Below are positions 1 through 6,770 of a DNA stretch of 20,747 nucleotides, piece after piece (within the stretch, counting starts at the first letter, position 1; every line of letters starts with the position of its first letter). Below the pieces are notes generated by a model. It saw only the letters and a list, made by a program, of their open reading frames with translations, was not told the DNA's origin and made no database searches. Source of the DNA: a virus. Made by a program: the position numbers and the translations under genes. The DNA lies in the IMG/VR virus record IMGVR_UViG_3300032118_003139, positions 1 to 20,747 of that record, one strand, 5' to 3'.

Positions 1-798
1 ATGCCGGAGAAGTACGTCTGCTACTCCACCAACGAGGTCGCGATGTACGCCTGGTTCGTCCCGCTCACCGCGCTGATGTGGCGGGAGGTCGCGGGTTACC
101 GCTCCATCGTCGCCGCGGTGGGGGACGTTCCGTCCCTCGTGCTCGACGCGGCCGCGGAGGTCGGGGCGCGGGTCGTCCCGGTCGCGCCGGTCAAGTGCTG
201 CGGCGGCGGGACGCTGTCCCAGATCGTGCGCCTGTTCGCCTACCTGGCCCCGGGCGTCGAGCCCGAGGACTACGTCCTGCTGGGCGATGCCGACGCCTGG
301 CCGCTGCAGGAGTTCGCCTTTCGCCCCGCGACCGAGGACCTGTTCCTGATGTACGCCGATTGGGTGACGTCCTACCCCATCGGCTACATCGGGGCCCGCG
401 CGCGCGTGTGGCGCGACATCGTCAGGATCCACGCCCCCACCATGGGTGAAGCGGTCGAGGAGTTGTTCCTGACCGACCCCGTGCTGGCGGACGGGAGGAG
501 CGACGGCTGGAACTACGACGAGGCCTGCATCACCGCCATGATCAAGGCTTGGCGCGGGTTCCCTGGGCGGACCCAGCTCGTCCCCCGCAGCGGCGACCCC
601 ATCGCCGGGCGCATCGACCGCGCCGCGTGGCCCGCCGACCCGCGCGTCGACGGCATGATCGATGCGCATCTGCTCCGGCCCGGCTGGACCGATGAAAACT
701 GGCCGCGTCTCCGCCCTTTGCTCGCGCAGCTCCTCCCCCCGGGCTGGCTCGCCTGGGCCGACGCCTACCGGGACGGGTGGGTGAAGGATCATCCGTGA
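1..798 (+). CDS. Putative glycosyltransferase-like protein (DxD type)
   Basis: A 265-residue protein is read from an ATG at the first base of the window, so a longer true start upstream cannot be excluded. The N-terminal half looks like an alternating strand/helix nucleotide-sugar binding fold. It includes YVLLGDADAWPL (about residues 92-103), a DxD-type metal/nucleotide-sugar motif placed as in GT-A enzymes. The opening YSTNE...WFVPLTALMW resembles a family of uncharacterised glycosyltransferase-like proteins found in phages and polysaccharide clusters. No signal peptide or membrane segment is seen. The stop overlaps the GTG of the next gene (GTGA), so the two are probably translationally coupled and co-regulated. 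The class is inferred from the motif and from neighbouring transferase genes; donor and acceptor are unknown. Confidence 0.55.
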   Translation: MPEKYVCYSTNEVAMYAWFVPLTALMWREVAGYRSIVAAVGDVPSLVLDAAAEVGARVVPVAPVKCCGGGTLSQIVRLFAYLAPGVEPEDYVLLGDADAWPLQEFAFRPATEDLFLMYADWVTSYPIGYIGARARVWRDIVRIHAPTMGEAVEELFLTDPVLADGRSDGWNYDEACITAMIKAWRGFPGRTQLVPRSGDPIAGRIDRAAWPADPRVDGMIDAHLLRPGWTDENWPRLRPLLAQLLPPGWLAWADAYRDGWVKDHP

Positions 799-1631
799 GC
801 CTGCCGCGCGTCATCAGCCTGGCCCTGTTCCGCCCGCTGCCCGGGGAGCACCGGCACGCCGACGCCCTCGACCACTTCCCGCGCTTCCTGCCCGCGCTCC
901 TGCGGGCGGCCCGGGAGCTGTTCCGCGGCTGGGAGGTCTGGGTCCACCACGACGACGGCTTGGACTCGTGCTACTACGGGTCGACCCTCAAGCTTCTCGC
1001 GCGGCAGGGCTACCTCCGGCTCGTCTACTGCGGACCTGTCGCCGCCCTGTGCCACGCGATGCTCTGGCGCCTCTACCCGGCGCTCGATGGCGCGGCCGAG
1101 CACGTCCTCTGCCGGGATCTGGACTCGCTCGCCACGCCGCGCGAGCGGCACGCGGTCGAGGGTTGGCTCCGGTCGGGCCGGGCGCTCCACGTCATGCACG
1201 ACCACGCGCACCACGCGAGCCCGGGCGCGCGGGCATTCATCCCGGGGGGAATGTTCGGCCTCCACGTCCCGGCCTTCCGCCACCTCACCGGGCTCACCAA
1301 CATGCGACAGCTCCTCGTCCACGCGCAGCAGCTCGGCGTTAGCCTGCACGCCAAGGGGGACGATCAGGTCGTGCTCAACAGCTTGCTGCCGCCCCTGATC
1401 GGTGACGATTACCTGCTTCACGCCTACGACCCGGGCACCGGGCACGCCGCGGTGGACCCGGTGGCACTCCCGGGTGTGGACAAGCGGGCGCTGGCGCGGG
1501 GCAACGCATTGACCCCCTACACCGGGGGCGTGTTCGACGTCGCCCCGGTGGTGGCCTTCTACAACCAGCTCCCTAGCTCCAACCCGATCCACTGGGCGGA
1601 GCAGCAGACCGGCGAGGCGGTCCCCCATTGA
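795..1631 (+). CDS. Putative glycosyltransferase-like protein with RDLDS motif
   Basis: The chosen start is the GTG at 795, which overlaps the preceding stop as GTGA, in preference to an in-frame ATG at 777; it gives 278 residues. The centre carries VLCRDLDSLATPRERHAVEG and then HVMHDHAHH and a GGMFG segment. This order (RDxDS, RE, a W/S helix, a His-rich DH, a GG(M/W)G turn) matches a family of nucleotide-diphospho-sugar-transferase-like proteins in which RDLDS serves as the DxD metal motif. A later GDDQVVLN resembles the acidic acceptor-side segment of GT-A enzymes. It lies between two other transferase-like genes in an overlapping chain, supporting a joint role in sugar decoration. Substrates cannot be read from the sequence. 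Confidence 0.6.
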   Translation: MSLPRVISLALFRPLPGEHRHADALDHFPRFLPALLRAARELFRGWEVWVHHDDGLDSCYYGSTLKLLARQGYLRLVYCGPVAALCHAMLWRLYPALDGAAEHVLCRDLDSLATPRERHAVEGWLRSGRALHVMHDHAHHASPGARAFIPGGMFGLHVPAFRHLTGLTNMRQLLVHAQQLGVSLHAKGDDQVVLNSLLPPLIGDDYLLHAYDPGTGHAAVDPVALPGVDKRALARGNALTPYTGGVFDVAPVVAFYNQLPSSNPIHWAEQQTGEAVPH

Positions 1632-2137
1632 ACGACTACGCCACTCATCAGCCCGTGCTCTTGGCCGCGCTCGCGGCGACCGAGGGCCCCGTCTTGGAAT
1701 GCGGGGCCGGTCATTACTCGACCCCGCTCCTGCACGCCTATTGCGCCCCGACCCTGCGGTCTCTGATCACTCTGGAGGACGACCCCACCTGGATCGAGGC
1801 CTACGCCTACCTCCGCTCCTTCTGGCACGACGTCGACCTCGTGCCGGACTGGGACGGGCTCGGCACCGGGCAATACGACGTCGCGTTCGTCGATCACCGG
1901 GCGGAGGCGCGCGTCCCGACCATGCTGCACCTTCGCGAGCGGGCGCGGTTCATCGTGGCCCACGACACCGAGGCCGCCTGCTACGGCTACGCCGCCGCCT
2001 GGCCCGCCTTCGACTGGGTGTGGACCTTCGCCCGCTACAACACCTGGGCCTCCATCTGCGGGATGGGGGACCCGCCGCACTGGCTTGAGGACGCGCTCTC
2101 GCCTGGGGTCGCCGGGCCGCCGAAGCCCTACCGATGA
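1628..2137 (+). CDS. SAM-dependent methyltransferase-like protein
   Basis: This 169-residue protein starts at a TTG that overlaps the previous stop (TTGA). PVLECGAGHYSTPLLH near the N-terminus resembles class I methyltransferase motif I (the glycine-rich SAM loop), and an acidic LEDDP follows at the end of the next strand. YDVAFVDH and ARFIVAHDTE look like motif IV/V strands, and a YGY plus aromatic tail follows. The order matches a little-studied phage and glycan-cluster family with LELGxGxYSTPLLH and xxVIHDSE. It is short for a complete methyltransferase, so it may be a minimal fold or a related non-methylating enzyme. The downstream gene starts by ATGA overlap. By context it may methylate the glycan or acceptor handled by the flanking glycosyltransferases; this is inference. 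Confidence 0.55.
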   Translation: MNDYATHQPVLLAALAATEGPVLECGAGHYSTPLLHAYCAPTLRSLITLEDDPTWIEAYAYLRSFWHDVDLVPDWDGLGTGQYDVAFVDHRAEARVPTMLHLRERARFIVAHDTEAACYGYAAAWPAFDWVWTFARYNTWASICGMGDPPHWLEDALSPGVAGPPKPYR

Positions 2138-3006
2138 TCACCGTCCTCTACCCCACCTGCCGCGGGCCCCACGCGCTCGCCGACCAACCGGACCTGAGCC
2201 AGTACGACCTGCTGGAGATGTCCCTGCGGGAGCAACGGTTCACCGACTTCGAGCTGATCATCGTGCAGGACGGGCCCGAGGCGGAGCACGACGTGCGCGG
2301 CTTCGGCTGGCTCGGCGACCGCTTCCGGGTCGTGCGGGCGCGGCGGACGCCGTGGCGCGACCGGGGGGCGTTCTGCCCGGCCTCGGCGCGGAACCGGGGG
2401 CTGCGGGAGGCGCGCGGCGACCTGGTGCTCGGGCTCGACGACTGCACCTCCTTCGACCCCTTCCTGCTGGAGCTGGCCGCCGGCTACGCGCAGAGCCAGC
2501 GCTACCTGTCCGTGGTCTGCTACCCGGCCGCGCGGGAGCCGCCCCCGCGGCATCAGCTCGTGCAGCCGCAGTCGCTCGCGGGGGGCATCCTCTCCTACCC
2601 CCGGGAGCGGGCGCTCGCGGTCGGGGGGCACGAGGAGCGGTTCGACGGCGCCATGGCGCTGGAGGATTGGGAGTTCAGCGCGCGGCTCGGCGTCTCGTTC
2701 TACATGGACGCGGCCGCGCGCGTGGCCCTGCACCTGCACGAGGGGCGGCGGCGGCTGTCCTTCCGTTGCTGCCACGCGGTCTGGGCGCTGCTCCGCCGGC
2801 AGCCGCGCGGGAACGTGCCCTGGACGGAGGAGCAGCGCGTGGCGTTCGGGGAGTGGTGCCCGTACGCCGGGGAGCGCGACGGGCCGAACCTGCACTGCGG
2901 CGTCAACGGCGGGATGTGCGATCACCGGGAGCGACCGGATGCCGAGGCCCGCGCCATCATCGCGGGCTACGAGTCCGCCCCGTGGGACCCGTTCGGGGTT
3001 GACTGA
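2134..3006 (+). CDS. Family 2-like (GT-A) glycosyltransferase
   Basis: The 290-residue protein begins by ATGA overlap with the methyltransferase-like gene. It opens ITVLYPTCRGP, a typical GT2 first strand, followed by ELIIVQDGPE as the second strand with its acidic residue. CPASARNRGLREARGDLVLG then leads into LDDCTSFDP, the DxD region that would bind the metal and sugar nucleotide. MALEDWEFSARLG (about residues 174-186) is the ED motif containing the usual catalytic base of GT2 enzymes. The C-terminal 80 residues are Arg/Cys-rich and not recognised. No membrane helix is seen, so it is probably soluble. This is the clearest glycosyltransferase of the cassette; the transferred sugar is unknown. 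Confidence 0.75.
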   Translation: MITVLYPTCRGPHALADQPDLSQYDLLEMSLREQRFTDFELIIVQDGPEAEHDVRGFGWLGDRFRVVRARRTPWRDRGAFCPASARNRGLREARGDLVLGLDDCTSFDPFLLELAAGYAQSQRYLSVVCYPAAREPPPRHQLVQPQSLAGGILSYPRERALAVGGHEERFDGAMALEDWEFSARLGVSFYMDAAARVALHLHEGRRRLSFRCCHAVWALLRRQPRGNVPWTEEQRVAFGEWCPYAGERDGPNLHCGVNGGMCDHRERPDAEARAIIAGYESAPWDPFGVD

Positions 3007-3263
3007 TGCCGCGGGTCGAGCAGCTCCAGATTGAGGCGTGCCGCGCGAACATGGTGCGGGGGCAGGCGAAGCGCGTCCCGCTTGACGTACGGCGCCCGCT
3101 GTTCGGCTACGTCGTTGCGTGCCCGAGTTGCGGGCGCGTCACCTTCGCCTCGCCCGTGATGGACGTCGTGGTGGTCGAGGTCGGTGGCTGCTTGACGTCC
3201 GCGCGGTTCCCATGCGACGGTTGCCTGCGCATCATCGAGATCGAAGGGGGGGAGTTCCAGTGA
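3006..3263 (+). CDS. Small zinc-ribbon-like protein
   Basis: An 85-residue protein whose ATG shares one base with the previous stop (TGATG). It has CPSC at residues 39-42 and CDGC at residues 70-73, about 28 residues apart, as in a four-cysteine zinc ribbon with a beta hairpin between the knuckles. No other domain is visible. Its stop overlaps the GTG of the minor head gene, so it is coupled both to the glycosyltransferase cassette and to the head module. The role is unknown; it could be a small structural zinc protein or a nucleic-acid or protein-binding factor. The coding call is supported by the tight overlaps at both ends. Confidence 0.6.
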   Translation: MPRVEQLQIEACRANMVRGQAKRVPLDVRRPLFGYVVACPSCGRVTFASPVMDVVVVEVGGCLTSARFPCDGCLRIIEIEGGEFQ

Positions 3264-4330
3264 GCAACGCGCACCTGTCCCAACTGCTCGACGCGGCTGA
3301 CGCCGCCGAGGACATGCTGACCGCGCTCGGGCGCGAGGAGCTGGTCGAGAAGGCGATCAACATCCTCAACCCGCGCCAATTCCTCGTGGTCGTGGAGCGC
3401 ACCGCGCGCCGACTCAACCGGGTCACGCGCTTGACCGAGGCGCAGGCCCGCACCGAGGTCCTCCACGAGCTAGACGTCGACTGGGCGAACCTATCGGCGG
3501 CTAAGCGCGCCGAGGTCATCCGCGCCGCGTCCTACGTCTACAAGCGTGCCGGCCAGGAGGCGCTGCCCAAGGTCTCCGAGGTCTTCCGGCTCGAGGCGCC
3601 GAAGTTGGTCAAGGACACGAAGAAGGCTTCGGTCCGCTCCTTCAAGCTCGACATCGACACGTCGCTCACCCTGGTGGACAAGCGGGTCGCCGAGAACGCT
3701 TCCTCGATGCAGACCCTTTTCGCGCGTGATGCCTACGGCCGGCGCGTCGAAGAGTTCAGCGAGGGGGCGCGCGACATCGTGTCGAAGGGGTTAGAGCAGG
3801 GGCTCGGGCGCACGGACATCGCCGCGGACCTGGAGGCGCTGTCGGTCGCGCGGGGCATCGACCGCTCGCTCTCCTATTGGCGCATGATCTCCTCGTCGTT
3901 CTCCGGGCGCGCGCGGGCCGCCGCGCAGGTGGCCGCGCTGCAGGAGGCGCGGGTCCAGACCTACCGCTTCAACGCGGTGATGGACGAACGCACCAGCAAC
4001 GTCTGCCGCATGCTGAACGGGACCACCTGGAGCGTCGAGTCGGCGGCGGACACGCTCACCCGCACCGCGGAGCTGACCGACCCGGAGGACGTGGTCAACT
4101 CGCAGCCTTGGATCTCCGAGGGCAAGGACGAGGACGGGAACCCGGTGCTCTACTACAAGAAGGGGGACCGGCGGCACTACGTCGCCGACGTGACCGCCTC
4201 CGCGATGGGGCGGAAGGACGAGGCGGGGGAGTTCAAGGCCCGCATGAGCAACGAGGACATGGCGGCGGCGGGGATCACGGTTCCCCCCCTGCACGGTCAC
4301 TGCCGCTCGTTCATCACCATGGAGGACTGA
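3260..4330 (+). CDS. Minor head protein / head morphogenesis protein (Mu gpF / SPP1 gp7-like)
   Basis: The start is the GTG at 3260 (GTGA overlap, after a GGGGGGAG ribosome site), giving 356 residues; the longer frame from 3119 reads through the preceding gene and is not needed. The N-terminal two thirds is helical. The C-terminal domain has FNAVMDERTSNVCRMLNG (about 238-254) and PPLHGHCRS (about 342-350). These paired DERT...C and PPLHxxCR motifs are the signature of the Mu F-like/SPP1 gp7 family. Such proteins are virion head components that associate with the portal and take part in DNA packaging or ejection. Family members usually follow the portal gene, so the portal probably lies upstream of the window beyond the transferase cassette. 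Confidence 0.85.
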   Translation: MSNAHLSQLLDAADAAEDMLTALGREELVEKAINILNPRQFLVVVERTARRLNRVTRLTEAQARTEVLHELDVDWANLSAAKRAEVIRAASYVYKRAGQEALPKVSEVFRLEAPKLVKDTKKASVRSFKLDIDTSLTLVDKRVAENASSMQTLFARDAYGRRVEEFSEGARDIVSKGLEQGLGRTDIAADLEALSVARGIDRSLSYWRMISSSFSGRARAAAQVAALQEARVQTYRFNAVMDERTSNVCRMLNGTTWSVESAADTLTRTAELTDPEDVVNSQPWISEGKDEDGNPVLYYKKGDRRHYVADVTASAMGRKDEAGEFKARMSNEDMAAAGITVPPLHGHCRSFITMED

Positions 4331-4331
4331 C

Positions 4332-4652
4332 GTGGGCATCTTCTTCGACGCGCGCGAGACGAACGACATCCTGGCCGCCGGCGTCCAGCGGGCCGTGCAG
4401 CGCAGCCTGGCGACGCGCCCCATGATCGTGCTGACCCGGGCGGAGGTGCAGCGCCGGATCGAGCTGGCGGGCAAGGTGGCGACGGAGCTGGCCTACGAGA
4501 AGGGCTGGCCCGCGGACAAGGTGGTCGACAAGCTGACCGAGGCGCTCGAGTCCCTTCTTGACGGCAAAGACTACAAGCCCGATGATAGGGCGACCTGGCT
4601 CACGGACGACCCAGGCGCGAACGAGGGAGGCAGCGATGCAGGTAACACTTGA
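4332..4652 (+). CDS. Small helical protein of unknown function
   Basis: A 106-residue protein starting at GTG 4332, one base after the minor head gene and preceded by GGAGG at 4321-4325. It looks mostly helical, with an acidic, low-complexity C-terminus rich in Asp, Gly and Asn. I do not recognise a family. The stop lies 17 bases inside the next gene, so translation is probably coupled. Its position between the minor head protein and the protease suggests a head-assembly or virion accessory role, but nothing in the sequence confirms this. Confidence 0.6.
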   Translation: MGIFFDARETNDILAAGVQRAVQRSLATRPMIVLTRAEVQRRIELAGKVATELAYEKGWPADKVVDKLTEALESLLDGKDYKPDDRATWLTDDPGANEGGSDAGNT

Positions 4653-5139
4653 GAACCTGATGACCCCGGCCGAGTACGTCGACACGGTCGACAAGGCGCT
4701 CGACGCGCTGGCGAAGCCGGCCGACCCGGTCGAGGCGGCCAAGCTCTCCGAGCTGGCCGTGACAACCAAGAGCCTGCTTGCGCTGCTCAAGGACGCGGGC
4801 ATCACCAAGAACGTCCTCGCCTGGCCCACCGCCGTTGCGAAGGCAGATCCCCTGCCCGACCAGGCGTGGCCCGCCGACCTCAACAGCCCCGAGTTCCTCG
4901 ACCGGCGCCGGCCCGAGGCGTACATCGAGACGCGGACGGGCGGGCGCGCCGAGGTCGCGAAGGCGGCGGTCATGGTGAGCGACGGCGGTTGCGTCCACAT
5001 CACCTCCGACGCCGGGCTGAAGGCCAAGGAGATCGCGGCCCGCCACCTGACCGCGCTGGTGGAGGAGCTGGAAGTGATCGGCGTCCACGCCACGGGGAAG
5101 ATCGGCGACGGCTTCGCCGACGTCTTCTTCGGGAGGTGA
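4636..5139 (+). CDS. Unknown phage head-region protein
   Basis: The ATG at 4636 is chosen because GAGGGAGG lies just upstream; an in-frame ATG at 4558 would overlap the previous gene by about 95 bases. The product has 167 residues. The first 70 residues are Leu/Ala-rich helices, residues 75-100 are Pro-rich, and the rest alternates strands and helices, ending FADVFFGR. No catalytic motif or known family is recognised. It is followed after three bases by the first protease gene, which has its own GGGAGG site. Context places it in the prohead assembly operon. Confidence 0.6.
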   Translation: MQVTLENLMTPAEYVDTVDKALDALAKPADPVEAAKLSELAVTTKSLLALLKDAGITKNVLAWPTAVAKADPLPDQAWPADLNSPEFLDRRRPEAYIETRTGGRAEVAKAAVMVSDGGCVHITSDAGLKAKEIAARHLTALVEELEVIGVHATGKIGDGFADVFFGR

Positions 5140-5142
5140 CCG

Positions 5143-6048
5143 ATGGACGACCAGGGAGCCGCCTTGCTCAAGGGGAACTCAGTGCTCATCCCGATCCGCA
5201 TGAGCCTCAGCATGGAGGACCCGTTCTCCGTCGTCCCGCCGGCCGCAGCGGAGAAGGCTGACCCCACGACGATCCAGACGCTCATCTTCGACAAGGACAA
5301 GTTCAAGTCGGTCGCCGACGCGAAGGCCTGGGCGCGCGACCACGACTTTAAGGCCCCGGAGGTCGACGAGACCGAGGACTCCTACCGGCTGCGGCAGAAG
5401 GAGCCGGGCACGTTCGCCGAGGGGAGCATGCGGACCATCACGCTCAAACCCGGCGTCAAGGCGGTCATCGGTCGCCTGAAGAAGCGCGACGGCGATGCCG
5501 CCTGCTATTACTGCGGCAGCGCGATGACGAAGGCCGAGGCCGCCGAGGTCTGGTGGTGTGCGCGCTGCGGCGCCTCCGTGGTCGGCAACCCCGCCCCCCC
5601 GCTCGCGGGCGAGGTGGCGAAGCAGACGAGCGGCGAGAACGTCGCGAAGGTCGTCCCGCTGATCAAGGCCGATGAGGAACGCTACGCGCTCGGCGTGGTG
5701 CTGGTCCCCGAGGAGGTCGACTCGCAGGGGGACATCTACTCCGACGTCGAGGTCAAGCAGGCCGCGCACCGCTTCATGGAGGAGTACCAGACCGTGGGGC
5801 TGATGCACCGGGAGAAGGCCGAGCAGGTGCGGATCGTCGAGAGCTTCGTCGCCCCCGCCGACTTCCAGGTCGGGGACAACGCGATCAAGAAGGGCACCTG
5901 GCTCCTCGGCCTGCACGTCACCGACGACGCCGTGTGGAAGGCGGTCAAGGCGGGCGAGCTGACCGGGCTCTCTATCGGAGGCTCCGCCGTCCGCTACCCC
6001 TCCACCGACCCGGACAAGATCCCCACGCAGGCCGGCGATGCGGCCTGA
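5143..6048 (+). CDS. XkdF-like prohead protease, copy 1, with zinc-ribbon insertion
   Basis: A 301-residue protein with GGGAGG six bases before its ATG. Residues about 47-112 (FDKDKF..A.AWARDH...YRLRQKEPGTF...GVKAVIG) form a small N-terminal domain often seen in phage capsid-maturation proteins. A four-cysteine zinc ribbon follows (C121, C124, C139, C142). Residues about 178-285 are an XkdF-like serine protease domain, with VDSQGD (193-197), candidate catalytic His222 in LMHRE and candidate Ser277 in GLSIGG. Such proteases cleave scaffold and capsid termini inside the prohead. The protein stops soon after GLSIGGSAVR and lacks the EVSLVDxPAN-type segment that normally completes the fold. Its protease domain is about three quarters identical, by hand alignment, to the next gene, which overlaps it by 11 bases. 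Confidence 0.8.
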   Translation: MDDQGAALLKGNSVLIPIRMSLSMEDPFSVVPPAAAEKADPTTIQTLIFDKDKFKSVADAKAWARDHDFKAPEVDETEDSYRLRQKEPGTFAEGSMRTITLKPGVKAVIGRLKKRDGDAACYYCGSAMTKAEAAEVWWCARCGASVVGNPAPPLAGEVAKQTSGENVAKVVPLIKADEERYALGVVLVPEEVDSQGDIYSDVEVKQAAHRFMEEYQTVGLMHREKAEQVRIVESFVAPADFQVGDNAIKKGTWLLGLHVTDDAVWKAVKAGELTGLSIGGSAVRYPSTDPDKIPTQAGDAA

Positions 6049-6709
6049 CCTCGAGAAGCGCATCCCCATCGTGAAGGGCGAGGACGAGCAGTACGTGCTC
6101 GGAGTCGTCCTCGTGCCCGAGGAGGTCGACTCCCAGGGCGACGTCTACTCCGCGGAGGAGGTGCGTCGGGCGGCCCACCGCTTCATGGAGGAGTATCAGA
6201 CCGTAGGCGTCATGCACCGCGAGGGGGCGGGCCCGCAGACGCGCGTGGTCGAGAGCTACGTGGCGCCCGTCGACTTCCAGGTCGGCGAATACTACATCAA
6301 GCAGGGGACCTGGCTCCTCGGCATCCACGTCGACGACCTGGGCCTGTGGCGGGCGATCAAGGCGGGCGAGTTGACGGGCCTGAGCATCGGTGGCTCCGCC
6401 GTGCGGCGCCCGGTCGAGTTCCCCAACGCGGCCGAGATCGCCACGGGCGAGCCCACGCTGAACCCGATGCCCCGGCAGATGCAGGGGGCCGAGCAGAAGT
6501 TCACCCCCGAGCAGGCGCGGGCGGTCGGCGACCGCCTCGGCGTTGACTGGGACGCGATCGACGCGGAGCAGTTCCGCCTGGGGCTGGGCGTTGAGATGGA
6601 GCACTGGGCGACGGCGGGGCACGACCTCGACACCATCGGGCGGATCGTGCTCGACCACCTCGCGGAGGACCCCTTCTACTACGCCAAGCTGGACCGCGCG
6701 AACCTGTGA
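6038..6709 (+). CDS. XkdF-like prohead protease, copy 2, with DUF5661-like C-terminal domain
   Basis: A 223-residue paralogue of the preceding gene, starting 11 bases inside it with no strong ribosome site, so probably coupled. Residues about 17-123 repeat the protease domain with VDSQGD, His60 in VMHRE and Ser116 in GLSIGG all kept. It has neither the N-terminal small domain nor the zinc ribbon of copy 1. Residues about 155-221 (FTPEQARAVGDRLGVDW, EQFRLGLGVEMEHW, HLAEDPFYYAKLDR) resemble DUF5661, a small helical domain common in phage and mobile-element proteins. Both copies keep the candidate catalytic residues, so either could be active. Copy 2 could instead be a regulator or virion component. 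The gene ends just before a promoter-like element. Confidence 0.78.
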   Translation: MRPDLEKRIPIVKGEDEQYVLGVVLVPEEVDSQGDVYSAEEVRRAAHRFMEEYQTVGVMHREGAGPQTRVVESYVAPVDFQVGEYYIKQGTWLLGIHVDDLGLWRAIKAGELTGLSIGGSAVRRPVEFPNAAEIATGEPTLNPMPRQMQGAEQKFTPEQARAVGDRLGVDWDAIDAEQFRLGLGVEMEHWATAGHDLDTIGRIVLDHLAEDPFYYAKLDRANL

Positions 6710-6732
6710 CGCGGAAAAGGCGTGGACGGGTC

Positions 6733-6761
6733 TTGACATAGGTTTCTGAAACTAAGACACT
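6733..6761 (+). promoter_or_regulatory. Candidate sigma-70-type promoter for scaffold/capsid genes
   Basis: A perfect -35 box TTGACA (6733-6738) is followed after 17 bases by GACACT (6756-6761), a -10-like hexamer agreeing with TATAAT at three positions. The stretch is clearly more AT-rich than its surroundings. The same TTGACATAG plus GACACT arrangement, with identical spacing, recurs at 12904-12932. The gene start is only nine bases after the -10-like box, so the transcript would be leaderless or have a very short leader. The spacer contains GTTTC-T-GAAAC (6742-6752), a possible operator half-site pair. Confidence 0.6.
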
Positions 6762-6770
6762 GAGCGGGAC

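Noticed and set aside
3119-3259. N-terminal 47-residue extension of the minor head gene
   Set aside because: It overlaps the zinc-ribbon gene, is Arg-rich and low quality, and a GTGA-coupled start with a ribosome site exists at 3260.
1-3263. Transferase cassette as a DNA hypermodification system
   Set aside because: No nucleotide hydroxylase, thymidylate-synthase-like or beta-glucosyltransferase-like gene is visible; the target remains open.
4558-4635. Longer start for the 167-residue unknown gene
   Set aside because: It would overlap the previous gene by about 95 bases and lacks a ribosome site, while GAGGGAGG precedes the ATG at 4636.
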